From Lepas anatifera (Eukaryota > Arthropoda > Thecostraca > Lepadidae): a stretch of 64,000 bases of DNA. Positions 22,364 through 32,798 of the stretch are shown one piece after another (the stretch's first letter is position 1; each line of letters starts with the position of its first letter). Both the position numbers and the translations under genes were made by a program. The stretch is from the NCBI GenBank assembly GCA_034440635.1, contig JAOTON010002229.1, positions 620,001 through 684,000 of the forward strand. The letters are read 5' to 3'. The notes beneath the pieces are model-generated. The model was not told the DNA's origin and did not search any database. It worked only from the letters and a program-made list of their open reading frames with translations.

Positions 22364-23042
22364 AAAATACATCTAGGAGGTAAACCGTTATAAGATAAAC
22401 CTACGTGTTGGTCGCTCACAGGGAGAAGACGTGTTTTTAATGCTTAAGAAATTGACGAAATTGATTCTGTTCTAGCCTTAACTCGGAGTTGGTACCGTGA
22501 TGATGCATTGCTATCTGTCTCGGCTACATCATGCATTCATTTTCATTCATGAAATTCATTTGTGAAATCAGATACAGCAAGATGAAATATGAAATATTTA
22601 CTGACTACTCGTCTTCAACCATATTTTAGGAGCTTGATTCTCTCTCAATCTTTTTCTGCGGCTCACGTGATTTTTAATCCAGCTTGGAACAAGAAGTATC
22701 CAGATCAGAGACTTTGAAAATGTTTTCCCCTGGTGTTAATCCCCTGTTCTTATAGCGTCAATTGCCTGGTAACTGCGGAAACTGCGATTGAAATTGCTGG
22801 ATTTTATTTTTATGATTAGAAGTTAAAGGTATAGTACCGCATTTATGTTTCGTATGATAGCACAGCTACTTATGTCCGTGCTCGGGTGTTTTGACTAGTC
22901 AGGGAATTATTCGATTTTTTCTGACCCGCCTACTCAACATTCAGCATATTTTTCGACACCCGAAGACATTCTAAAACAGATTGCTGTCACAAAATCAGAA
23001 TTTATTCGTTTTCTTAAATACGTAATGATCAGGCGGGTGTTT

Positions 23043-23221
<179 letters not shown>

Positions 23222-23904
23222 CCAATATTTCAACATCCCTTCCAGTTTTCTGAGCCATGCGTTTAGCATAGCTGCCATTCTAAATGATGTATTTGTTTGA
23301 AGCCTAACTTTGTCGTGGTAGTCAACGAAACAAGCTCCGAGAAGTGTCGGAACCTGACAAACTCATCTACTCGGTGCGCATTGTCGGCAACGGGGTCCAG
23401 TTGATAAACTGCAAAAAATGGAAGAATACACGTGTTTGTTCCATGTTTTGTCTCTCGTATCTAGCAGCACCACAGAATGTGTGAACAGGTGCAATGAGCA
23501 AATTTGTAAGCAATGTGGTAATTTTTAAGGAAATCAATATTTATTTTCATGGAAGTGGTAACACAGCCATCTGGCCTCGGAAAAGGGGTTTCCGTGCGAG
23601 GAGGGCTTGGAACATTTGTTCTTTGTATATTCTTAGGTCTTTGACTTCCGCGAGCTCTGAACAGTATGAGCTTTGTTTACAGCCTGAGTAGGCGGCTTTA
23701 AATCATTTTGAGGCCAAAAGTGCCGTAGCGGCAACATGCATCATTTTGGTTAACTGTTGCTGTGGAACTTGGTGAATGAATAGTCCATCTGTATTTAAAT
23801 CGAATAGTGCCCCAGCCAGTTGTTCCTCAAAGGCACCATTCCCGCGCCATCAGGCAGTGAACATTTCAAATCTTGAATGTTCTTTGCGATTTTCGAAGCG
23901 ATAT

Positions 23905-24085
23905 GTTTTCCCGTAGAGGATGTAGTCGCATCAGGGAATTGCGCTCGTCTTCCAAGCTGCTGGCTTGAGTTCGAATCCCGGACAGGAGTTCTACATAAGA
24001 ATTTCCAGTTTCCGGAACATGGCAAGAGTTGGAGACACCGTAAGACCTGAGCAGTAGGTGCGTCGTAAATATCCAAGGCACACTG
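23905..24085 (+). mobile_element. tRNA-like SINE
   Basis: gtagtcgcatcagggaattg, a B box gagttcgaatcccgg and then gttggagacaccgtaagacc and gcgtcgtaaat, echoing the SINE tail 'gttggcgac...gcgtcg'. Confidence 0.5.
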
Positions 24086-24402
24086 GGTTTTCTCCTTTTC
24101 CTAGACAGACACCTCTCGCCTGAGCATCACAGAAAGCAATAATTTTCCTATCTATAGCAGTCACCTCTCACTTCTTCAGAACACCGTGTGCAAAAGCTGT
24201 CTTTTTAGGGAGGGCGTTCCGGAATGACACCCCCGCAACCTCAGAACGACATACCTCGATGTATCCAACTATCAACAGACTTTCTGAAGATCAGTGCCAT
24301 CTAAGCATGTGGAACGGATTGACCCGTCGTCAAAAAGGTAGCTAAAGAAGAAATGATTGTGTTAGTATCAACGATGTAAAATAAATATCAACATATATCC
24401 CC

Positions 24403-24597
24403 AGAAATAATAATAATAATTGTTGGGGTTTAACGACGCACCAACTGCCAGGGTCGTACGGCGTCGCCAACTCTCACCCTGTTGGAAGGGATTTAGGGGA
24501 TCAGATCGACTTATTCAGAGGCTCCGCCGGGACTTGAACCCGGGACCGATGGCTTAGAAGACAAGGGTGCTATCCACTAAGCCACCTCATCCCCTAT
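24403..24597 (-). mobile_element. tRNA-derived SINE, most complete copy
   Basis: On the minus strand it starts with a tRNA-like head: an A-box-like ggcttagtggatagcac and a B box ggttcaagtcc (24530-24540), then a tRNA-unrelated part with 'ggcagttggtgcgtcgttaa', ending in aat repeats. Other copies near 30.6, 38.1, 41.7 and 59.1 kb share the same tail. Confidence 0.8.
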
Positions 24598-25108
24598 CCC
24601 CAGAAAATCATGATGACATGCCAGCCTTTCCGTTATGAAGCTGCCTTTTGGATTTCTCCTTGACCGTTTCAGAGACACTGAAAGAAAGTTTAAAACCCTA
24701 GATTTGTCTCCGCTGGGTCTTCTACATTGACCTGCAAAACACCTGGTAGAATAAAGAACCGTTCTTGCTCCTCCCCATAAGCTTGAAGGCTTTCAAGGAA
24801 TGGTTCAAGCCCTCCCTAGCATCCTGCCGCGAAGACATCTATGAAAGCTGGGTCGACTGTCTCCTTTTCCAGCACGGTTGGAGGGAGGTAATTCATGTTC
24901 CCTTCGTCCCACGCCCTTATGTAACAGCCCCCCTCAGTTCAAGAAGCAACAGGCAACCAGAAAAAACGTTAAATTTCCTTCCAACTCCTGGAAAGTTGTT
25001 CGATGGATAAACGGCCGGTCGGTACATTCAGAGGAACACTACTTCATAAGACGCATATATATTTTTCAACGTTATGTGAGGTCCAGAAGCAGAGAAGTAT
25101 TTACTCAC

Positions 25109-25277
25109 CACCAATAAGAGCAAAATGCCAGGACTGGTACCGAGTAGATGAGCTGTAGGCCCCTCCAGTTCCTCACGAAGATGGGAAACACTCCCGACAG
25201 GGTCTCGCCCAGTGCGAAGAATATGTTGATTATGATGCCACAGAAGGAGCGCAGTTCAATAGAGGTCAGCTCCATGC
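25109..25277 (-). CDS. SLC22-like transporter exon 5 (helices 5-6)
   Basis: Encodes about residues 215-269. It starts MELTSIELRSFCGIIINIFF, equivalent to the family's 'MEL(V/T)xxxxRxxxGI' loop and helix 5. After VFPIFVRNWRGLQL (the family's 'RDWRxLQL') comes helix 6, ending AFCSYW. The acceptor is actttctaagcag|GC and the donor TG|gtgagt (GT at 25108-25107). It joins exon 4 as AGC (Ser) and exon 6 as TGG (Trp). Confidence 0.95.
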
Positions 25278-25857
25278 CTGCTTAGAAAGTGAACCGATTA
25301 AGCTCTATGCCAAGAACTGCTGTTCCCAAAGCGAGGGCAGGGAAGGAAGATAGCTAAGGCCTCGTGCAAGCTTTTGGGGATGGCCCTATATCTCTAGGAT
25401 GAGACGTAATCTAGCCTTGAAATTTGATTAAAATGTGAAACCAAATTTGATTCTCATACTCGGAGTAGTATCCCGCCACACCGAACCATTGTTGCTGTAG
25501 AACAGAGAATAAAGTAAGAGAGTGTGGTATTGAAGGTGAAGGTCATTAATGGTCTGTGGCATATGACACAATATTATGTATTCCCCATAAAGTATCCTTT
25601 AACGAACACTGTGGCACTTACTGAGCTGGAAATTATGGTTTTACCTTGGCCCACGATTTGTGACCCTCACAAGTGACTTTGGCATTGACTGACCCTAGCT
25701 GCGACGTATACCATACTATATGTCATGTTGGGTGACGTCATTTGGCCGAAATCCTAGGGGTCAATCTCAGTCTCATTGAACACTAGAAATGAATTGGATG
25801 CCGAGGATCACTCTCATCCCCATTCAGCCACAATCACACATGTTAACTAAGACTTAC

Positions 25858-26012
25858 TGAGCACGAACGGCACACTGAAGAAAGAGAATGAGAATGCCGA
25901 CGACAAGGTGCGCAGTGTGGTGAAGATAGCGTAGTTGGGGGAGAAAGCGGCGGCGGTGGAGACGAGGGTGGTCAGCACCACGCCACCCAGCAGCGCCGCC
26001 ACGCGGCCCAAC
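25858..26012 (-). CDS. SLC22-like transporter exon 4 (motif A end, helices 3-4)
   Basis: Encodes about residues 163-213. LGRVAALLGGVVLTT follows the split Arg of SDR|LGR, the MFS motif A between helices 2 and 3. The segment TAAAFSPNYAIFTTLRTLSS matches the family's 'SAFSPNYxxFxxLRxLxG' around helix 4. The acceptor is cctttggttcgcag|G and the donor A|gtaagt (GT at 25857-25856). It is locally GC-rich compared with the flanking introns. Confidence 0.95.
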
Positions 26013-26947
26013 CTGCGAACCAAAGGCAGCGCCAGCACTCGTGATGGAACCACTTTGAGGACGTGTGGCTGCTCGTCCAACATTGCGACATTCTTATGGT
26101 CGTTCTTGTTGTGTTGTATCACGATATGTTAGGACGGATCCAAGGGGGGGGCGGAGTTCAGATGTTCATAAGCATTGAAGTTCTTTAGTGAATCAGAAGT
26201 AGAGTTAATTATTTTTTGGCAAGTCTTAAGATTGGACTAGGGCAGATATTCACCTGCTTCTTCCATCAGCGCACTTCACGTAAAAACACCGAGCGTTGTG
26301 CTCCCACTTCGCTTGATTCTGCTTGACGACGCTTGTTGCTTCATTGTCGGACAGAGGGAGCCACAAAGCCGAGATGCCTGCCGTACGTGACGTCCCATAT
26401 CACGTGATAAAATACTCTGTGAGGATTTAGTCCTCTGGCAACAAGATGGCTACATAAGCGCACCTTCTCTGGCGCACAATCTCAGTGTGATTGTTTGGAA
26501 AAAGATGTCTGGACGGCCACGCTGCTACCAATCGCGCGTCAGGAAAGGAGTGGAGCAAGGGAAGAAGATCAAGGTTTGGACATGGTGTTCTTAAATACGG
26601 AAGCTGTGTGCTGGAGAAAGCAACAGCTACATGTGATTTAACACAATCTTACCACATGCAGTAACAGATCAAGGCCGGTGGCTGGGTAGTGGTAATGAGG
26701 TCCAAAACCGTGAATTTGTTTTAAGAGAACCGGAGAAAAATCTGGAGGTTAGGGGTCAATCCCTTTCTTCCTCGTGGTTCCACGCCTAGCCACATAGGTA
26801 CCCCCAAGATATCAACCCTTGCACTGCCCGTACTGGAACCCGCGCGAACACTATCAAAGTGTCCTCACGTGTGCCGAATAAAGTTTAAAAGTTAGAAATT
26901 GTAGTACTATTGTAGTTTATACACATTTGATTTGTTGTTAGAGGCGG
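26013..26947. other. Intron 3, nothing firm
   Basis: At 26380-26470 there are several CACGTGA/GTGACGT-type words (tgacgtcccatatcacgtgat) and then an 'aagatggct' word of the kind found near promoters. No start site can be shown. Confidence 0.3.
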
Positions 26948-27051
26948 CGGGAGCGACTCTAGTGTGAGGCGCTAGTGGTAGCAATGGGAGCGACGCTAGT
27001 GTGAGGCGCTAGTGGTAGTAATGGGAGAGACGCTTGCTGGTGTGAAGCACT
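26948..27051. repeat. 37-bp repeat, about 2.7 copies, abutting the exon 3 donor
   Basis: The unit gggagcgactctagtgtgag plus gcgctagtggtagcaat is repeated twice with little change. A third, diverged copy ends within 4 bp of exon 3. It lies at the 5' end of intron 3 on the minus strand. Confidence 0.8.
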
Positions 27052-27054
27052 AAC

Positions 27055-27158
27055 CTGTCGGAGACCAGCCCCGTGAGCACAGAGCCGACCACCAGTCCGG
27101 CGAAGTAGATGCTGTTCCCCAGTGGCACCAGCGTGGCGTCACTGCACACCAAGCCAAA
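27055..27158 (-). CDS. SLC22-like transporter exon 3 (helix 2)
   Basis: Encodes about residues 128-161. FGLVCSDATLVPLGNSIYFA is the family's 'F/W-DLVCxxxxLxPLxxSxYF' entry into helix 2. GLVVGSVLTGLVSD then leads to motif A. The acceptor is tgcctgttgcag|TTT (phase 0) and the donor AG|gttagt (GT at 27054-27053). A SINE begins about 20 bp upstream of the acceptor and a 37-bp repeat abuts the donor, so the exon is closely hemmed by repeats. Confidence 0.93.
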
Positions 27159-27179
27159 CTGCAACAGGCAGGTATGTGT

Positions 27180-27345
27180 GGATCAGTGGCAGAGCACCTG
27201 TCTCCTGAGCCTCAGGCCCCGGATTCCAGGCCCGGTGAGTTCTCTGAGTAAGCACAACCTGCTACCCAAAAGCACTCCTAAAAGGGTGAATTTGGCGGAG
27301 CCGTATAATCTTGGCAGTTGGTGCGGCATTATATCTCTACAATCA
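27180..27345 (+). mobile_element. tRNA-derived SINE at the exon 3 acceptor
   Basis: ggatcagtggcagagcacct (A-box-like) and ccggattccaggcccggtga, then tcttggcagttggtgcggca near the end. It starts about 20 bp beyond the exon 3 acceptor on the intron side. Confidence 0.6.
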
Positions 27346-27374
27346 TTATTGGTGTCAAACTGTAGTACTCCAGC

Positions 27375-28420
27375 CATTCACCTCCATTACCTAGCTGTCG
27401 TACAACCACCTCTGACACTATGGTCGCCACCATTACCGAGCTGTCGTACAACCACCTCTCACACTATGGTCGCCACCATTACCTAGCTGTCGTACAACCA
27501 CCTCTGACAATATGGTCACCACCATTACCTAGCTGTCGTACAACCACCTCTGACACTATGGTCGCCACCATTACCTAGCTGTCGTACAACCATCTCCAAA
27601 ACTATGGTCGCCACCATTACCGAGCTGTCGTACACCCACCCCTGACAGTATGTTCGCCTCTATTACTGAGCTGTCGCACACCCACCTCTGACACTATGGT
27701 CGCCTCCATTACCGAGCTATCGTACACTCACCTCTGATACTATGTTTGCCTCCATTATCCATTACCGAGCTATCGCACACCCAACTCTGACACTATGTTC
27801 GCCTTCATTACCAAAGTGTCGTACACTGACACTATGCTCGCCTCCATTACCGAGCTGTCTTACACTCACCCCTGACAGTATGGTCGCCTTCATTACCGAA
27901 CTGTCGTACACTCACCCCTGATGATATGGTCGCCTCTTTTGCTGAGCTGACGTACACCCACCTCTGACACTATGCTCGCCTCCATTACTGAGCTGTCTTA
28001 CACTCACCCCTGACAGTATGTTCGCCTCCATTACTGAGCTGTCGTACAACCACCTCTGACACTATGGTCGCCACCATTACCTAGCTGTCGTACAACCATC
28101 TCCAACACTATGGTCGCCACCATTACCTAGCTGTCGTACAACCATCTCCAACACTATGGTCGCCACCATTACCGAGCTTTCGTACACCCACCCTGACAGT
28201 ATGTTCGCCTCCATTATCCATTACCGAGCTATCGCACACCCAACTCTGACACTATGTTCGCCTTCATTACCAAAGTGTCGTACACCGACACTATGCTCGC
28301 CTCCATTACCGAGCTGTCTTACACTCACCCCTGACAGTATGGTCGCCTTCATTACCGAACTGTCGTACACTCACCCCTGATGATATGGTCGCCTCTTTTG
28401 CTGAGCTGACGTACACCCAC
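27375..28420. repeat. 46-bp minisatellite of about 23 units in intron 2
   Basis: On the plus strand the unit runs cattacctagctgtcgtac, aaccacctctgacactatgg, tcgccac. Units are tandem, diverged, and keep TGTCGTAC and CTATGGTCGCC. Some are shortened or carry an 'attatccatt' variant. A block around 27745-27970 recurs about 459 bp further right (28204-28430), a higher-order duplication of about ten units. Read on the minus strand, many units keep the exon-end GAG followed by gtgggt or gtggtt, so the array contains repeated potential donors. Confidence 0.9.
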
Positions 28421-28466
28421 CTCTGACACTATGGTCGACTCCATTACTGAGCTGTCGTACACCCAC
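28421..28466 (-). repeat. First unit of the 46-bp array inside exon 2
   Basis: The last 46 bp of exon 2 (coding for WVYDSSVMESTIVSE) match the units of the minisatellite that continues leftward into intron 2. The array therefore looks derived from coding sequence plus its donor. Direction of copying is inferred from homology of the coding unit to the transporter family. Confidence 0.75.
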
Positions 28467-28659
28467 TGGCTGCAGAGTTGCGTCTCTGACAAAAAAGTCA
28501 GCCGGTTGACAGCCATCGGCTGAGCTCCAACCTGATTTGTTCCGCTGGAACACCGAACACCTACTCCAGGTGTAGTGTTCGTCTGGGGGTGTGCTCCAGC
28601 GCAGAAAATCGGCGGAGTAGATGGCGCTGGTGGCGTTCTCGCATTCTGGTACCAGACAT
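28421..28659 (-). CDS. SLC22-like transporter exon 2 (extracellular loop), with apparent 1-nt frameshift
   Basis: Encodes the large glycosylated loop between helices 1 and 2, about residues 49-127. The first part reads CLVPECENATSAIYSADFLR, with N-x-T and N-x-S glycosylation sites and paired Cys. The last part, CSQWVYDSSVMESTIVSE, is the family's 'C-x-W-V-Y-D-x-S-x-x-x-S-T-I-V-x-E' end and lies in the next frame. The two parts join only if one base is dropped; the simplest site is the run of six A at 28491-28496 on the plus strand. Without the shift the exon length (239) is one base too long for its flanking phases. The acceptor (AG at 28661-28660) has a poor pyrimidine tract. The donor is GAG|gtgggt. 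Both exon edges lie inside tandem arrays. Confidence 0.85.
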
Positions 28660-28909
28660 CTGCCGGATTTGTGGTCAGAGTCAGCTGGTCTGACACTCCG
28701 GTACAAGACATCTGCCGGATTTGTGGTCCGAGTCACCTGGTCAGACACTCCGGTATAAGACATCTGCCGGATTTGTGGTCCGAGTCACCTGGTCAGACAC
28801 TACGGCACCAAGCATATGCCGGATTTGTGGTCCCAGTCAACTGGTCTGACACTACGGCACCAAGCATCTGCCGAATGTGTGGGCAGAATCAGCTGCTCTA
28901 ATACCTACG
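28649..28909. repeat. 52-bp array, five copies, over the exon 2 acceptor
   Basis: Units start ggtaccagacatctgccgga and continue through tttgtggtc and ctggtctgacactcc. There are five in tandem, increasingly diverged to the right. On the minus strand each carries a copy of the exon 2 acceptor (ccggcag|atgtct) plus about the first 11 exon bases, but only the leftmost copy continues into the loop coding sequence. Confidence 0.88.
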
Positions 28910-30627
28910 TTTCGTTCAGAACTTGTTGAAGAAAATCGAAAAATTACATGAGGGAGAGTTGGAAAAATACCTTCATTTGGGGGGGGTGTTACGGGCACCG
29001 AACCACAAAGCAGAAGGTGGTCTGAGGTGGATGAGGCCCATCCAGGTTGAAGTGAGGTGCTCTTTAGGCTACACAAGAGCGGCCAATGGTGGAGAAGGTG
29101 AACGCAAACATGCAGAAGAGGACAGCAAAAGAAGACACGTGTTACAGTGGGGCGCCCAGGGCTGAACTAGGGCGGCCAATCGTGAAGTGTGTTCGCCCAA
29201 CCGCAAAGTAGAGGACGAAACAATATATTAGGGCGGTCCACGTTGAATTGTGGTGCCCAATGATGTGCCGGGGGCAGCTGATTCAAAATCAGGGGCCACT
29301 TACAGTAGAACAGGTCAGCTTCAAATTATTTTTTGTGGCCGGGTGTTGTAATCACTGTTCGTACCCGATGTGTTGCCAATTAAGGACACCATCAGCACCT
29401 GAAATTGACAGAGAGTGGCCCTTGGGCTCTAAGGGGAGAGACTACCCCCTTCGCCTCTCCCCTCGGATCCATCTCTGTCTCAAACAAGCAGGGGAGGAAA
29501 AAACCGCGAACCTGTCGCCAACCTAATGTTAAACACTGAAAGCTGTCGCTCTCATTTTTTAAACATAGGCAATTTCTAACGCACATATAGTACGAAAAAT
29601 AGTACCTATATTGATAAAACAACCTCGCAATAACATTTCTGAATTCGCGAAGAGGCTTACTGAAGATCACACACCTATGCATAATTCTGCCACCTGCGTA
29701 AGCGCCGCCACAGACACGGCAAAACAGCACTGACGAAAAAGGAAGTTTTAAAGTCGCCACGCTCGCGAATCGAACCCGTTATCCCCTACTAACAATTCGA
29801 ACGCCCTTCCGACTGCGCTACCTGCCATCTGAAGTATATGCGTGAGGAGTTACATCTAATAATGATAAATAATTATCAATGAATGAGAACCAGTTGCCAC
29901 GACTTGGTGTCGTCTCATTATAAAAGCTGTCGTTGCCCGTGCAAGTGGCAAGTTTTGACGGTCGCGCGCTGTCGCTCCCGTCCACCGCTGGAACAGGCAG
30001 GGGAGGGATGGAACTACTAATATGCAATTGATGTTCATTCACATGCGTTCTAGCCACAAAACATTATCTGTGACATTTCCAGGCTAGTCGTAGAAGTTGA
30101 ATTTATATAAGCACGAAGGGGGAAGGTAATGACAGACCAATGTGGCATAATTAGCGTTGGGAAAAATTCATCAAGACATGTTTTTATCAAATGGTTTCTA
30201 CCACACACCTGAATTCAATCCAAGCAGCTAATTTGCGTTATCTATTCTAGTTCATCGAGGTGATTACCCTGTCAGGGTGAGTTCTTTTCTCTGAAACTTC
30301 CCTGGAAGCTCTTATTTTATTTAGCCAGTCAGAACTGTTCTGGTATTGTATAGATTTCCTGTCGCACTTGATGGTTTCAATATTCAGGGTCTGTCGCTAT
30401 CCCTAGTTGGTGTGTCAGTGGGGTTTTCCACCCCTGCAAACAAGTCGTCTGAACGGGTGTCAGAGCATCATCCCCTCCTATATAGGTTACATCAATGTTT
30501 TTATACGGTAGAATATTATTGCCCCGAGTGCAAGTATTCGATACCATGAGTTGAAGATGTGATTGTGACGGAAGCTATGTAAATTGCGTGCCACATCATT
30601 GTCTTTATCCTTTGGATTAGTTGTTCG
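28910..30627. other. Intron 1, left part
   Basis: From 29030 to 29260 the word gggcggccaa/gggcggtcca and related pieces recur irregularly, perhaps an old tandem repeat. Otherwise nothing beyond the SINE head listed. Confidence 0.4.
29755..29825 (-). mobile_element. tRNA-like SINE head
   Basis: The minus strand reads caggtagcgcagtcggaagg and a B box gggttcgattcgcg. It resembles a tRNA with an A box (tagcgcagtcgg), but flanking stems are imperfect. Confidence 0.45.
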
Positions 30628-30728
30628 AATTTAACGGCGCGCCAACTGCCAGGGTCATACGACGTCGCCAATTCTCAGCCTGTTGGGAGGGATTCGTGGA
30701 TCAGTTCCACTTATTCTGAGGCTCTGGT
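30628..30728 (-). mobile_element. SINE fragment (tail part)
   Basis: Shares ccaactgccagggtcatacg, acgtcgcca and cttattctgaggctc with the SINE at 24.4 kb. The tRNA-like head is missing. Confidence 0.65.
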
Positions 30729-30879
30729 GAATCTTTTGAATTTATCTTATAAAACCCGATTCCCTTTTCTAATACCCACTTTCCAAAAATGCCCCACACA
30801 TACATACGTACATACATATCCTGCGTGCATGGGTAAATTCAAACCCCCTTACGGTACAATGGCTTAAAATGGTCCTGCA

Positions 30880-31563
30880 ATGGCATGCCTTAAGTCGTTG
30901 TTTCCTACAAGCTTCAAGTTTAAGACAATATTGGAAACATTTTTCGGAAATCCTTATAGTATCGTTTTGGGGGTTTCTATATTCATCGTTGTGTATTTTT
31001 GGAAGGGGTCTACCCGAACGGTACGAAACGTTACACACAGAAAGAGCAGAAAAAATCACAAAAACACGTTTTACGTAAATCATGGACGGCCCCTTTTAGA
31101 ACAGTGTTCGAATATTGGAGCCAGCTCTTCTACTCTCGTCCAAAATCCAATAGGAAACCATGTGCGGGGAAACCAAGTGACTGGGGAATCCACACAGACA
31201 CCGGAAACTGAAGCAGGGTTTGTCAGGTGCATCGTGTTGGTATCGCGGACTTCTTCACAGCCGAACAGGTTTGACAGAAATTCCACTAGCACACAGAGCC
31301 TGCACGCAGCTGCGCCTTCAACTGTCACAACTGCGCCTTCAACTGCCACAGCTGCGCCTTCAACTGTCACAGCTGCGGCGCTGCTGTCGCTGCCACCCGG
31401 TGGTGGGGCCTCCATCAGTAAGCCACCTGTTGCGATGACGTTAAGTGATGGGTGGGTGAGCACACATGCTGCCTGCCGCCTTTTCTTTATTTCATGTCTG
31501 GCTCTGCGTCCGTTTCTGGCAACATCAGCAGCTCCAAAGCTCAGTAAAACCATATGTTGTTGA
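30880..31563 (+). other. Open frame of 227 codons, unproven
   Basis: The longest open plus-strand frame in this interval. It begins with a hydrophobic segment (YSIVLGVSIFIVVYFW) and later contains three 7-residue repeats (APSTVTT-like) encoded by a 21-bp tandem repeat. No homologous family is recognised, no splice or promoter context is evident, and the opposite strand is open too. It lies inside intron 1 of the transporter on the opposite strand. Probably chance, helped by the repeat. Confidence 0.15.
31312..31374 (+). repeat. 21-bp tandem repeat, three copies
   Basis: gcgccttcaactgtcacaac plus t, three times with two or three changes. The period is a multiple of three, so it keeps the surrounding 227-codon frame open. 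Confidence 0.85.
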
Positions 31564-32798
31564 GGCCGTCAGTTTGTTTCGTCGCGGGACGTAAATAGTA
31601 AAGTAGGCCAGCTCTCCCACCTTTTGTTAGGTAACGGTGCTGTGGAGTATAATTGGCAGATTGGCAGCCTCTTTCAAGACCTCATTTTTTATAAGTTACG
31701 AAAATTTTGCTGAACTAGCAGACTTTTGTTTTATATCGACAATTTTCCACTTTCCCTGCGAGCAATATGGCTTGAGGGACTTCTCGCAGGTAAGGTTTCG
31801 AGTTGAAGTTTTATTCGTGGATGTTGTTTTTCGTGGCCAAATTGACATTTCGACATTTGTGGCCGGTGAATCCCCTTTAATTTGTGACAGTCTGCTTTAT
31901 GATGTCGAGTGCACTACAACGGTGAAATCGCTGTCAATTATTCTAGGCCTATGACAATTAAAGTCATTCCAGACCAATCACAATTGAAATGGGAATAATT
32001 TAAATCCAGTCATCTAGGGCAAAATCGGGTCTCACGATCAGGAATATATATAGCCTTAAGGATTCGGGAAGATGAGCTAAATAATCTGGAATACTCATGC
32101 TGGATAAGGTTTTTTCGGTTACGCATAATGCTGGAAAAAACACGGGGGACAAATTCAGCCCTCCAGCCATCGCTTGTTGAAATAAAAGTAGCAAATGCTG
32201 CCTCTTTATGCATTTATGCCAGTTGAATATTCATTTCGCAGCACTGCCAGAGTATCCTACGAATTTGAGTGTCAATCCCTTCCCTATCAGAATATTACAG
32301 TCGAGGATGTAAATTTTACCCAAATGTGAAGCTATATCCGCTCTTGAATTGTCATGCCGCCCTCAATGTCATGCCTTATTTCCACATGGTTAGAAATGAA
32401 TTGTTTTGCTCGGTTTTAGGAACAGTGCGCATTGTTAAGACCGGTCTTAGGAATTTTATAAAATCTCCGGCATGGTTGGGCTGATGTGATGTGTGTTTTG
32501 GTGCTGCGTGATGTGCGAGTGCATAGGTGTTGATTTTATGTATTTTACGTCATCTTTTATTGTTTTATCAGTCGACGTTAACAAGTGAAAAACCCTCCTG
32601 AGTGGAACTTGTTTGAATATATCTGAATCTGAATCGGTGATGAATAAACAGGTATGTATGCCGAACAGAACCACTTCAACCAATAACAGTTTTCATCAAA
32701 ATACTGAAGTCCACAGACTTCAGGAAATCAATCCAGAACAAAATCGAGTAAAGCTACCTTTGGGGATTGTGAAGACCTGTCCATATTGCAGCACCGAG
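31564..32798. other. Intron 1, nothing recognised
   Basis: AT-rich sequence with chance frames only. Confidence 0.45.

Noticed and set aside
27375..28466. CRISPR-like array
   Set aside because: Units are contiguous 46-mers with no unique spacers, in an animal intron, and match the neighbouring exon.
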